7,453 bases of DNA. It comes from Clostridia bacterium (GTDB taxonomy: Bacteria > Bacillota > Clostridia > Oscillospirales > CAG-382). Under the pieces are notes generated by a model. The model was not told where the DNA came from, ran no database searches, and was given only the letters and a program-made list of their open reading frames with translations. The DNA lies in contig JAGADB010000013.1 in NCBI GenBank assembly GCA_017613815.1, positions 1 through 7,453 on the forward strand, written 5' to 3'. The position numbers were made by a program, and so were the translations under genes. Positions 1 through 7,389 of this stretch are shown here, in pieces (positions within the stretch are counted from its first letter, which is position 1; each line of letters starts with the position of its first letter).

Positions 1-1
1 C

Positions 2-1948
2 GAGGATATGGCGATACTCACGCAGAGATGGGCAGACGCTATGTTTTTGGAAAAATATTTCAGCGATAAGAATATACCCGTGTCGTGCGAAAAGGGGGAA
101 AACTTCTTTGACCGCAGGGAAGTGAATATCGCGCTGAATATCTTGGGCGCCGTCGACAATCCCGAAAGGGATATCTGCGTTGCCGGCTTTATGAGAAGCA
201 AGGCGGGCGGTTTTGACGACAACGAGCTTGCAATAATAAGAAGCAAGACCAAAGACGGCAGTTTTTACCGCGCCGTAAGGGAATATACGGAAAACGGCGA
301 AAATGAGGAATTAAAGAAAAAAACCGCGCTTTTCTGCGAAAAACTTGCGCTTTTGCGCAGGCTTTCAAGGTCGTCTTCCGTCTCGGATTTTATAAAAACC
401 CTTTATTCAAAGACGGATATTATGAGCATCTGCACGTCGAAGGACTACGAAAACGGCGTAAACGACACAAAGGAAGTGCGCAGGAAAAACCTTCTCAAAC
501 TGTACGAAATCGCAAGAAGCTTCGACAAAACGGTGTTCAAAGGTCTTTCGTCGTTTCTGGAATACCTCGAACCCATGAAAAATTCCGACAACGTAAAGAG
601 CTGTACCGCCGACGACGCCGACAGAATAAAGATAATGACGGTGCATAAGTCGAAGGGACTCGAGTTCCCCGTCTGCTTCGTCTTCGGCGCCGAGAGGGCG
701 TTCACGAAGCCGTCGGACAAACTCATCTACCTCGATAAAAAGGATAAATCGGGCATAGGATTTGACCTTAAAAATACAGACGGCATAGAATCCGTTCCCG
801 GAAACAGCGGAAACTGTAAGGTTACAACGCCCTTCAAGAACCTTTTTGCGGAATATCTGCACAAAGACGAGCTTTTGGAAGCCAAAAGACTTATGTACGT
901 CGCGTTTACGAGGGCAAAGGAGCGCCTTATAATAACGTCGGCGGTAAATAATATCGAAAAGACGGTTAAAGAGCGGAAAAAGGCGCGGAATTACTGTAAA
1001 AGCCAGCTCGATTTCATTCTTTCGGCGTTTTCCGACGAGGAAAATCTGGTCTTTTTCGCGGGGGAAGACGGCATGACTGCGGAAGGTGCGAAAAAATATC
1101 CGTTTTTGCAAATTGACGTAAAAACCGTAAATCCTCCTGCTAAAACCGACGAAAAAGAGGAAACAGTACCCGAAAAAGACGGTGAAAAAGCACTTCTTGC
1201 GGACAAAGAACTGTTAGAAGAAGTAAAGAGCGCCGTAAATAAGCGCAAAAACGCGGTAAACGCAATAACCGCCGTTCCGCCCAAGGTTACGGTCTCGCTG
1301 CTTAAAAACGGACTTATCGACTACGATGAGGCGTCGGAGCTCACGCAGTCGGAAAGAAAACTCATCACAAAACCCGGGTACACGGAAGGCGAAAAGGCGC
1401 CGACGCCTGCCGAAAAGGGCACGGCGATGCATATGTTCATGCAGTTTGCAGATTATGCCGAGTGTGAAAACGAAGGCTGTAAAAAGCAGGCGGAAAAACT
1501 CTTTTCCGACGGCTTCATAACCGAAACACAGAAAGAACTTTTGGATATAACAAAGCTTGATAACTTCTTCAAATCGGATTTGTACGGAAAAATCAAAAAG
1601 GCAAGGAAGATTTACAGAGAAAGGCGCTTTAACCTGCTTGCAAAGCCGGGCGAGGTGATAGACGGACTGCCTTCGGAAATCGGAAAAGACGAATTCGTGC
1701 TGGTTCAGGGAGTTATCGACTGCTTTATCGAAAAGGAGGACGGCAGTTTTGCGGTAATCGACTTCAAGACCGACAGGGTGTCGGGAGAGGGAGCCGAGGA
1801 AACGCTTGTCGAAAGGTATGCAAATCAACTTAAATTTTACTGTAAGGCAGTAAAGGATATAACAAAAAAAGAGGTGTCGGAAGCGGTAATATTCTCATTT
1901 GACTTAATGAAGAGCATAGAACTTGCAAAAGACGTGTACAAATCATGA
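2..1948 (+). CDS. addA: ATP-dependent helicase/nuclease AddA, C-terminal half (5' truncated by window edge)
   Basis: This is the large subunit of the AddAB helicase-nuclease. It unwinds and resects double-strand DNA ends up to Chi to prepare RecA-mediated recombination, and acts in the cytoplasm with AddB. The frame is open to the left edge (codons Glu and Asp precede the ATG at 8), and EDMAILTQR matches the 'DIAILLR' helicase motif, so ATG 8 is internal. Counting from that Met: UvrD-type motif V TVHKSKGLEFP at about 211-221, motif VI LMYVAFTRAKER at about 295-306, a charged linker at about 375-412, then a PD-(D/E)XK nuclease with KGTAMH (His475), QGVID (Asp571), VIDFKTD (Asp585, Lys587) and YANQLKFY (Gln607). 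All nuclease residues look intact. Only about half of a normal protein of roughly 1200 residues is visible; helicase motifs I-III lie upstream, and addB is probably there too. The gene ends with TGA, 27 bases before the SLH gene. Confidence 0.96.
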   Translation, partial: EDMAILTQRWADAMFLEKYFSDKNIPVSCEKGENFFDRREVNIALNILGAVDNPERDICVAGFMRSKAGGFDDNELAIIRSKTKDGSFYRAVREYTENGENEELKKKTALFCEKLALLRRLSRSSSVSDFIKTLYSKTDIMSICTSKDYENGVNDTKEVRRKNLLKLYEIARSFDKTVFKGLSSFLEYLEPMKNSDNVKSCTADDADRIKIMTVHKSKGLEFPVCFVFGAERAFTKPSDKLIYLDKKDKSGIGFDLKNTDGIESVPGNSGNCKVTTPFKNLFAEYLHKDELLEAKRLMYVAFTRAKERLIITSAVNNIEKTVKERKKARNYCKSQLDFILSAFSDEENLVFFAGEDGMTAEGAKKYPFLQIDVKTVNPPAKTDEKEETVPEKDGEKALLADKELLEEVKSAVNKRKNAVNAITAVPPKVTVSLLKNGLIDYDEASELTQSERKLITKPGYTEGEKAPTPAEKGTAMHMFMQFADYAECENEGCKKQAEKLFSDGFITETQKELLDITKLDNFFKSDLYGKIKKARKIYRERRFNLLAKPGEVIDGLPSEIGKDEFVLVQGVIDCFIEKEDGSFAVIDFKTDRVSGEGAEETLVERYANQLKFYCKAVKDITKKEVSEAVIFSFDLMKSIELAKDVYKS

Positions 1949-1975
1949 CTTGACTCAGAGTCGGAGGACGCAAAA

Positions 1976-4900
1976 ATGAAAAAAACTCTAATTATCGGCA
2001 TCACGCTTGCACTTGTTCTTTCCCTGAACGCTTTTGCTTCAGGCTTTGAAAAGACGCATTACTACGCCGAAGGACAGTTTTCAGACGTAAATGAAAACGC
2101 ATGGTATGCGGAAACGGTTAAAAATACGTTTGAACTCGGACTGATGAACGGAACGGGAAACGGACTTTTCGAACCCGAAGGAAACGTAACGGTTGCGGAA
2201 GCGATAACCATGGCTTCACGCGCAAGCGCTGTTAACGCGGGCGAAAATATTCCCGAAAAAGACGGCGAATGGTACGAAAAATACGTTTCCTACGCCAAAA
2301 ATAAGGGCTTTGTAAAGGAAGGACAGTTTAAAGACTACGAAAGAGCGGCAAAGAGATACGAAGTGGCTGAGCTTTTCGAAAAGGCGATGCCGGACGGATT
2401 TTATACGCCTGTAAACGACGTTGAAAAAATACCCGACGTATCACCTGCAAAGAGCTATTATAACAGCGTGCTTGCGCTTTATAAGGCGGGCGTTGCGATG
2501 GGAAGCGACTCTTTCGGCAACTTTATGCCCGAAAACGACATAACCAGAGCCGAAGCGGCGACGATAATCACAAGAGTTGCGCTCCCCGAAATGAGGCTTA
2601 AAAAATCGCTCGATAAAATAAGCGAAGACGACGCCTACGCACTCGTGCTCTGTTCGGGACTTTCCGGCGCCCATGAGGGAATAGCTTCCGGCTGGCTCCT
2701 CGACAACAGGGGCGGCATTCCGAGAACGTCGCTTTCGGAGCCTTTCGGCGCGCTTTTCGACATCGACGAAAACGCGGGCTGTGCTTACATAAGAGAGATG
2801 AATAAGGTAACGACCGGCGTCGTTACCATGAAGACGAAAATCCTTGCGGATACCGATATGGAGGGCATCTACCTCGAATACCGCAACGAAAACGACGAGA
2901 GCGTTTACAGAATTGAAATCATCCAAAATGCGTGGCAAATAAAGAAAAAAGACGGAAGCTTTGAAAAGATATACGGTATTCCCGAAAACGAAAACGAATT
3001 TGAATTCATAATCATCTCGGACCTCGACAACAACAGGGCACAGACGTATATCAACAGACACGACTGCGGCACCTATCCTCTGCTTACCGACGGGGAAGAG
3101 ACAAACTTCATAAACTTCAGGTACGCGACGACCGATAAGAGCACGGCGGGCTTCAGCATAGGCTCGGTGCTTTCCTACGTAAACTACGCCGCGTATGAGG
3201 ATTTCGCAACCGCAAAAGAGGCGTCCAAACCTTTCGGCTGGACTTTCGACGGGGAAATCGGATACGGAATGTATCTGACGGTTTCCGGAGGCAGCTCCGC
3301 CGCAACAAGCTTTTCGCCGGTTAGCGGAAACGTCGTATCGGAATTCCAGTTCGTGCTTCCGGACGGCGAAAGCATAGATTTCTCGCTTAAAAGCGGAGAC
3401 AAGGACGTCGCGGAGTTCACGACGGATAAAAACAATTTCTACGTGAACGGCAAGTGCGTGTATGAAAATTACTACGAAAATATGTGGTACCGCATCCGCC
3501 TTGAACTGAATACCGATACCGAAATTATTACATTAAAACTCAACGGAAGAGTTATAGACACCGTGCCTTTCCTTAGAAAAGCGACCTCGGTGGATAACCT
3601 TGTCTTCAAAAACGAAAGCTCTTCCGACGTATTTCTCGACGACGTGTACGTTTTCAGAACGGTTGAGCACGACGACTACGTGCCTCGCCCGAAAGAACCT
3701 TTGGGCGACGAGGATTATATAATCGGAATGACGGTCTGCTCGCTGTGGAGAGACTCCATAAAGTCGTTTTACGAGTGGTCGAAAATCACGCCTTACAAAG
3801 ACCACGACCTCGTGATGGGCTTTTACGACGAGGGCAATCCCGAAACGGCGGACTGGGAAATAAAATATATGGTGGAACACGGAATTGACTTCCAGGAATT
3901 CTGTATCTACTTTAATTACGGATATCCGTTAAGGTCCGACGCGCACCACCTGTACGGCGGTTATATGAACGCGAAATACTCGGATATGATGTCCTTCGGC
4001 GCGATTTACGAGGCGGACAGCAGCAGCAACCCCGGCTCGCTTGAGGAATGGAAGGCATACTACGTTCCTTACTTTATAGAAAACTTCTTCAAGGACCCGA
4101 GATATAACGTGATAGACAATAAACCCGTGCTCACGATATACGGAATAGGCTCGTTCGTAAGGGGCTTCGGAAGCATTGAAAATGCAAAGGCCGGAATGGA
4201 ATATATGAACGAGGAAGTAAAGAAGCTCGGCTTTGACGGAGTAATGTTCTTGTCAAACGGCTGGCAGGGCGCAGAAGTGAAGGAACTCGGCTTTGAGGGC
4301 TCGCATTATTACAGCGGCGGCAGAGACATATATACGTATGAGCGCAACGTGGACAGAATGAGGTCCGACGAGGTGTACAATATACCCGTCGTAACCGTCG
4401 GCTTCAACTCGCTTGCCGTAGGCGACGAGAGAACGCCGGTCATAACGGTTGAGGACTATAAAAAGGCGTATAAATACGCAAGAGACGAATATCTCCCCAA
4501 AAACGCAAAAGAGGACTGGCAGAAAAAACTGCTGTATACCGTAACGTGGAACGAATACGGAGAGGGACACTTCATTGCGCCGACAAAGGACGAAAAGGGC
4601 TTCGGCTACCTCGACGCGATAAGGGAACTGTTTACCAAAGCGGACGTAAACGACCTTGCCGAAATCGACGTTGCGCCGACTCCTTCGCAGCAGTTGAGGA
4701 TATCCCACCTCTACCCGCAGTACAGACGGCTTTTGAGAAAAGAAGGATACGTCAAGGAAAAAAGGTCGGAAGACGACTTTACGCTCGTCGGAGAAATAGA
4801 TATGACGAAAGTTGACGACATTCAGGAGTGGTCCGGCAAATATACGTTCACGAGAGACAAACACGGAATAAGCGTAACGGTTGAGGGCTCAATGCAGCCG

Positions 4901-6067
4901 TTTGCGGTTCTTCACTTTGCGGGAACCGAGTTCAACCTCGACGAGATAGACCTCGTGAAAATTTACGGAGTAATCCCGTACGATACGCCCGTCGGCATGT
5001 ACTACACGACGACCTTCGATTCCGTGATGGACGAGAGAAAACACGTTTTCAGCACGAGGTCCGAGGAAAAGGGCAAGAGGGAAGAAACCGTCGTCGAAAT
5101 AGACGTGTCTGAGGTCAAGAACTGGAAGTCGTACCTAAGCATTTTAAGACTCGATTTCGGCAAGGACGGTTTATATTCGAGCATAAGAAAGGTCGAATTC
5201 TATAAAAACAACGCGCCTGAACTCGTAAAGAACATAATCATCAACAATAACGTAACCGAAATGAACTTCTCGGTGCAGAAGGAGCAAAACGGCGAGCCGG
5301 TCATAGCGTTCGACCCCAAAAAAGCGATAGACTACCAGCTCAATACGTTCTATCTCTGGGACAGAGACAAGGGCGAGCTGACTTTGAACTTCACCGACCA
5401 CGTAATAGTTTATACCGTCGGAAAGGACACCTATTTGCTCGACGGAAACGAAAAGAGCCTCGGCTTTACGATGCGTGAAATCGACGCGCTTCCGCTCATA
5501 CCGATAAAGATGCTTTGCGAGGACGTCGGATACGAGTGCGGCTTAAACGAGAACAACGAGGTCGTAATAAAAACCAAACAGTACGAACTCTATACCGAAC
5601 TCTTAAGCAGAAAGAAAGAGCAGAGCATTGAAGACTATACCTGGGAATTCAACGGAAGAAACGACACGGAGGGCTGGACTTCGACGTTTATGAACCTCTC
5701 GACGCTCGGCGGCTTTATGAGCTGTCAGGCGGTGTCGACGAGCAACGACCCGGTAATTTATTACAGCAATCCCACCGAAATAAATGCGTCCGACTTTACG
5801 AAATTCGAAATAAGGGTGAGATATAAGTATTCGGCAAGCCGGCCGCTTCATATGCAGATGTATTTTGCGACGGCGGACCACGGAGGCATGAGCGAAGCCA
5901 ACTCGTTCCGTGCAAATTATAAGAGCACCGACAGCGAGGGCGAATGGGAGACCTACGTCATAGACCTTACGGAATTCCCGTCGTGGAACGGCAAAATAAC
6001 GGCGCTGAGGTACGACCCGTTCAACGCCGTGGGCGATATCGAAGTAGACTATATGAGATTTTCGTAA
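1976..6067 (+). CDS. SLH-anchored surface protein with GH99/WbsX-like glycoside hydrolase domain
   Basis: This is a 1363-residue exported modular protein, probably a wall-anchored glycan-active enzyme. GGAGG at 1963-1967 lies 8 bases before ATG. Residues 1-21 are a signal peptide (KK, hydrophobic core, cleavage likely at AFA|SG). Three SLH repeats follow: about 35-83 (FSDVNENAWY, VAEA), about 96-138 (degenerate, RYEVAELF) and about 152-202 (TRAEAATIITR). SLH repeats normally bind secondary wall polysaccharide. Residues 205-410 and 430-562 look like LamG-type beta-sandwiches, the second ending DVFLDDVYVF. Residues 580-888 resemble the GH99/WbsX (GHF71/99-like) barrel, with IIGMTVCSLW at its start, PVLTIYG at about 717-723 and TWNEYGEGHFIAP at 857-869. 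Glu860 and Glu863 match the spacing of the two catalytic glutamates of GH99. Residues 940-1085 are beta-rich and unassigned. Residues about 1135-1200 resemble the copper amine oxidase N-terminal module (LPLIPIKMLCEDVGYE). Residues 1220-1363 resemble a carbohydrate-binding jelly-roll (WEFNGRNDTEGW, GDIEVDYMRF). The substrate is unknown. Domain calls come from motif recognition only. A terminator follows. Confidence 0.85.
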   Translation: MKKTLIIGITLALVLSLNAFASGFEKTHYYAEGQFSDVNENAWYAETVKNTFELGLMNGTGNGLFEPEGNVTVAEAITMASRASAVNAGENIPEKDGEWYEKYVSYAKNKGFVKEGQFKDYERAAKRYEVAELFEKAMPDGFYTPVNDVEKIPDVSPAKSYYNSVLALYKAGVAMGSDSFGNFMPENDITRAEAATIITRVALPEMRLKKSLDKISEDDAYALVLCSGLSGAHEGIASGWLLDNRGGIPRTSLSEPFGALFDIDENAGCAYIREMNKVTTGVVTMKTKILADTDMEGIYLEYRNENDESVYRIEIIQNAWQIKKKDGSFEKIYGIPENENEFEFIIISDLDNNRAQTYINRHDCGTYPLLTDGEETNFINFRYATTDKSTAGFSIGSVLSYVNYAAYEDFATAKEASKPFGWTFDGEIGYGMYLTVSGGSSAATSFSPVSGNVVSEFQFVLPDGESIDFSLKSGDKDVAEFTTDKNNFYVNGKCVYENYYENMWYRIRLELNTDTEIITLKLNGRVIDTVPFLRKATSVDNLVFKNESSSDVFLDDVYVFRTVEHDDYVPRPKEPLGDEDYIIGMTVCSLWRDSIKSFYEWSKITPYKDHDLVMGFYDEGNPETADWEIKYMVEHGIDFQEFCIYFNYGYPLRSDAHHLYGGYMNAKYSDMMSFGAIYEADSSSNPGSLEEWKAYYVPYFIENFFKDPRYNVIDNKPVLTIYGIGSFVRGFGSIENAKAGMEYMNEEVKKLGFDGVMFLSNGWQGAEVKELGFEGSHYYSGGRDIYTYERNVDRMRSDEVYNIPVVTVGFNSLAVGDERTPVITVEDYKKAYKYARDEYLPKNAKEDWQKKLLYTVTWNEYGEGHFIAPTKDEKGFGYLDAIRELFTKADVNDLAEIDVAPTPSQQLRISHLYPQYRRLLRKEGYVKEKRSEDDFTLVGEIDMTKVDDIQEWSGKYTFTRDKHGISVTVEGSMQPFAVLHFAGTEFNLDEIDLVKIYGVIPYDTPVGMYYTTTFDSVMDERKHVFSTRSEEKGKREETVVEIDVSEVKNWKSYLSILRLDFGKDGLYSSIRKVEFYKNNAPELVKNIIINNNVTEMNFSVQKEQNGEPVIAFDPKKAIDYQLNTFYLWDRDKGELTLNFTDHVIVYTVGKDTYLLDGNEKSLGFTMREIDALPLIPIKMLCEDVGYECGLNENNEVVIKTKQYELYTELLSRKKEQSIEDYTWEFNGRNDTEGWTSTFMNLSTLGGFMSCQAVSTSNDPVIYYSNPTEINASDFTKFEIRVRYKYSASRPLHMQMYFATADHGGMSEANSFRANYKSTDSEGEWETYVIDLTEFPSWNGKITALRYDPFNAVGDIEVDYMRFS

Positions 6068-6085
6068 AATTCAAAAAAATAAAAC

Positions 6086-6108
6086 GCACGGCTACGCCGT
6101 GCCTTTTT
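6086..6108. terminator. Bidirectional intrinsic terminator between convergent genes
   Basis: A 7-bp GC-rich stem (GCACGGC at 6086-6092, GCCGTGC at 6096-6102) closes a 3-base loop, TAC. On the plus strand it is followed by CTTTTT (6103-6108). On the minus strand it is followed by GTTTT, A and seven T (complement of 6085-6073). The stem is 18 bases past the SLH gene stop and 17 bases past the lipoprotein stop, so one hairpin can end both convergent transcripts. Confidence 0.9.
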
Positions 6109-6119
6109 AATTTCCGCAT

Positions 6120-6476
6120 TCAATCTTCCGGTTTTTCATCGGGAACGTAAAGCATGGTGTTTCTGCTCTCGCAGATTATCTTTACGTCGTGGTCGGGCAT
6201 GGTAAAACGGAATATAAAGCCCTTTTCGTCGCTGTAATCGGGATTGAACCTTACACCGTCGACGTAAAACGTATAGTCGGTGTCGGTCGCGATGAATTTG
6301 TAATTGATTTCGACTTTTTCGCCTTCCTTGTAGGAGTCCTTCACGCCCTCGTAGAAAAAGTCCTCTCCGCATAGGTCTAACTTGTATTTCGGCTTGCTTT
6401 TGCAGCCGCAGAATATGATTACAAGGGAAATTGCAAGAATAACAATTAAAATTAAGACAATTATCTGACCTTTCAT
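6120..6476 (-). CDS. Small putative lipoprotein or membrane-anchored extracytoplasmic protein, unknown function
   Basis: This 118-residue protein starts with ATG that overlaps the rsuA TGA as ATGA, so translation is probably coupled. It also has its own GGAGGG (complement of 6483-6488), 6 bases before the start. Residues 5-22 are very hydrophobic and are followed by FCGC; Cys25 after Gly24 could be the lipidated cysteine, but Phe at -3 makes this a poor lipobox, so a plain N-terminal anchor is possible. The remainder (about 30-118) is a small predicted beta domain containing CGEDFFYEGVKDSYKEGEKV, ATDTDYTFYVDG and FRFTMPDHDVKI. The FTMP-x-HDV ending resembles that of divergent InlB B-type bacterial repeats, and I recall similar small proteins in gut Firmicutes, without a named function. 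Cys36 and Cys102 could form a disulfide (inference). It lies outside the cytoplasm if the signal works. It is the last gene of the operon, before the shared terminator. Confidence 0.85.
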   Translation of the reverse strand: MKGQIIVLILIVILAISLVIIFCGCKSKPKYKLDLCGEDFFYEGVKDSYKEGEKVEINYKFIATDTDYTFYVDGVRFNPDYSDEKGFIFRFTMPDHDVKIICESRNTMLYVPDEKPED

Positions 6477-7204
6477 CTTTCACCCTCCGTAACGGATTTG
6501 AGTTTTTTTATTTCGTCTTCCGTAAGGCTTCTCCATTCGCCGTACTTGAGGGAACCGTCGAGAATAAGCGACGCAAATTCCACCCTTTTTAAGAAAACCA
6601 CTTCTTTTTGCCCGCAGGCGTAGCATAAACGCTTGACCTCGTGAAATTTCCCTTCGGTAAGCGTAACGCACGCGCTTTTTTCATCGTCTTTAGATATTTC
6701 AAGCTTCGCTTCCGACGTGCGCTTTCCGTCGATTATTATACCGTTTTTCATAATTTCCTTGTCCGACTCCGAAAACGGCTTGTCGCAGGTTACAAAATAC
6801 TTTTTTGAAACGGCGTTTTTCGGGGAAAGCAGTTTGTGGGACAAAATTCCGTCGTTTGTCATAAGAAGAAGCCCGCACGCGTCTTTGTCAAGCCGTCCTA
6901 CGCAGTTTATGCCCTTGTCCGCGTACTCCTTCGGGAAAAGCGAAAAGACTGTTTTCTCTTTTGCGTCGTAAGACGCGCATATAAGCCCCGACGGCTTGTT
7001 GAGCATGACGTAAACGAACTTCGAATAGACGAGCTTTTCGCCGTCAAAGGTTACTTCGTCGCTCGACGGGTCAACCTTCGCGTCGGCTTTCTTCAAAACG
7101 CTCCCGTTTACCGAAATTCTTCCGGCGCGGATTACCGAAAAGGCGTTTTTTCGGCTTAAAATCAGCGCGGAAGATACGTATTTGTCAAGTCTTACGGTAC
7201 TCAT
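6473..7204 (-). CDS. rsuA: 16S rRNA pseudouridine synthase, RsuA/RluB/E/F family
   Basis: This cytoplasmic enzyme isomerises a uridine in rRNA to pseudouridine; RsuA itself acts at 16S position 516. The 243-residue length is normal for the family. Residues 1-60 form an S4 RNA-binding domain (RLDKYVSSALILSRKNAFSVI, then GRISVNGSVLKK). The catalytic domain shows the KPSG motif (70-73), GRLDKDACGLLLMTNDG (103-119) with Asp106 as the expected catalytic residue, the KKYFVTCD strand, and EGKFHEVKRL (184-193). The position usually held by Thr in GRLDxxTxG is Ala109, a mild deviation. An in-frame TTG at 7210 is too close to the AAGGA site, so ATG 7204 is chosen. The gene has its own near-consensus promoter and is first in an operon with the small lipoprotein gene, which overlaps it by 4 bases. 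Motifs alone do not rule out a 23S-specific paralogue such as RluB, so the symbol is less certain than the family. Confidence 0.93.
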   Translation of the reverse strand: MSTVRLDKYVSSALILSRKNAFSVIRAGRISVNGSVLKKADAKVDPSSDEVTFDGEKLVYSKFVYVMLNKPSGLICASYDAKEKTVFSLFPKEYADKGINCVGRLDKDACGLLLMTNDGILSHKLLSPKNAVSKKYFVTCDKPFSESDKEIMKNGIIIDGKRTSEAKLEISKDDEKSACVTLTEGKFHEVKRLCYACGQKEVVFLKRVEFASLILDGSLKYGEWRSLTEDEIKKLKSVTEGER

Positions 7205-7213
7205 AGCCAAAAT

Positions 7214-7218
7214 TCCTT
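7214..7218 (-). promoter_or_regulatory. Ribosome binding site that decides the rsuA start
   Basis: AAGGA on the minus strand lies 9 bases before ATG 7204 but only 3 bases before the alternative in-frame TTG at 7210. The spacing favours the ATG and a protein beginning MSTVRLDKY, which is also the usual start of the S4 domain. Confidence 0.8.
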
Positions 7219-7249
7219 GTAAAAAAATGTAATTTGTCTCTGTATAATA

Positions 7250-7279
7250 ATTGTATCACCGCAAATACGGGCGTGTCAA
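7250..7279 (-). promoter_or_regulatory. Sigma-A promoter of the rsuA-lipoprotein operon
   Basis: On the minus strand a perfect TTGACA (7279-7274) is separated by 18 bases from TACAAT (7255-7250). TG two bases upstream of the -10 (TGATACAAT) makes it an extended -10. Transcription should start near 7243, giving a leader of about 40 bases with no visible riboswitch or attenuator. Confidence 0.85.
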
Positions 7280-7289
7280 GAAAAAGTGC

Positions 7290-7318
7290 TTGAATAAAAA
7301 TAAAAAGTGTGGTATAAT
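7290..7318 (+). promoter_or_regulatory. Rightward sigma-A promoter P1 (upstream copy)
   Basis: TTGAAT (7290-7295), 17-base spacer, TATAAT (7313-7318), with an extended -10 TGG just before it. Its -35 is 10 bases from the -35 of the divergent rsuA promoter. The predicted start is near 7325. It points to a gene beyond the right edge. Confidence 0.75.
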
Positions 7319-7389
7319 ACGCAAAGACTGAATATATATAAATAAAGCGGCGTATAATTTACTTTTTGTTCACAATTAAATGAAAATAC

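Noticed and set aside
407..1111. Long open frame on the minus strand inside addA (234 codons)
   Set aside because: It lies fully antisense to well-conserved helicase motifs, its translation shows no recognisable domain, and no ribosome binding site or promoter serves it. It is a by-product of codon use in addA.
1952..1962. Palindrome GACTC-A-GAGTC just upstream of the SLH gene's ribosome binding site
   Set aside because: A 1-base loop cannot form a hairpin, there is no T-tract, and a single 5-bp palindrome is expected by chance. It could be a protein site but nothing supports that.
4253..4864. Minus-strand open frame inside the SLH gene (203 codons), and similar ones at 2441-3061 and 1214-1828
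   Set aside because: They are antisense to continuous coding sequence with clear domains, and their translations are low-complexity mixes rich in Arg, Val and Phe, without motifs.
6136..6483. Alternative minus-strand frame overlapping the small lipoprotein (115 codons)
   Set aside because: Its translation is Arg-rich and has no signal or domain, while the overlapping frame has a coupled start, a strong ribosome binding site and a coherent exported-protein design.
7205..7210. TTG start for rsuA at 7210
   Set aside because: It would leave only 3 bases to the AAGGA site. ATG 7204 has proper spacing and gives the usual S4-domain start.
7353..7358. Further TATAAT hexamers on the plus strand at 7353-7358 and 7243-7248
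   Set aside because: Neither has an acceptable -35 at 16-18 bases or a TGn extension. They are likely chance in AT-rich sequence.
7366..7374. TTGTTCACA resembling a DnaA box
   Set aside because: It is a single imperfect match to TTATNCACA with no cluster and no dnaA/dnaN genes nearby, so there is no support for an origin.
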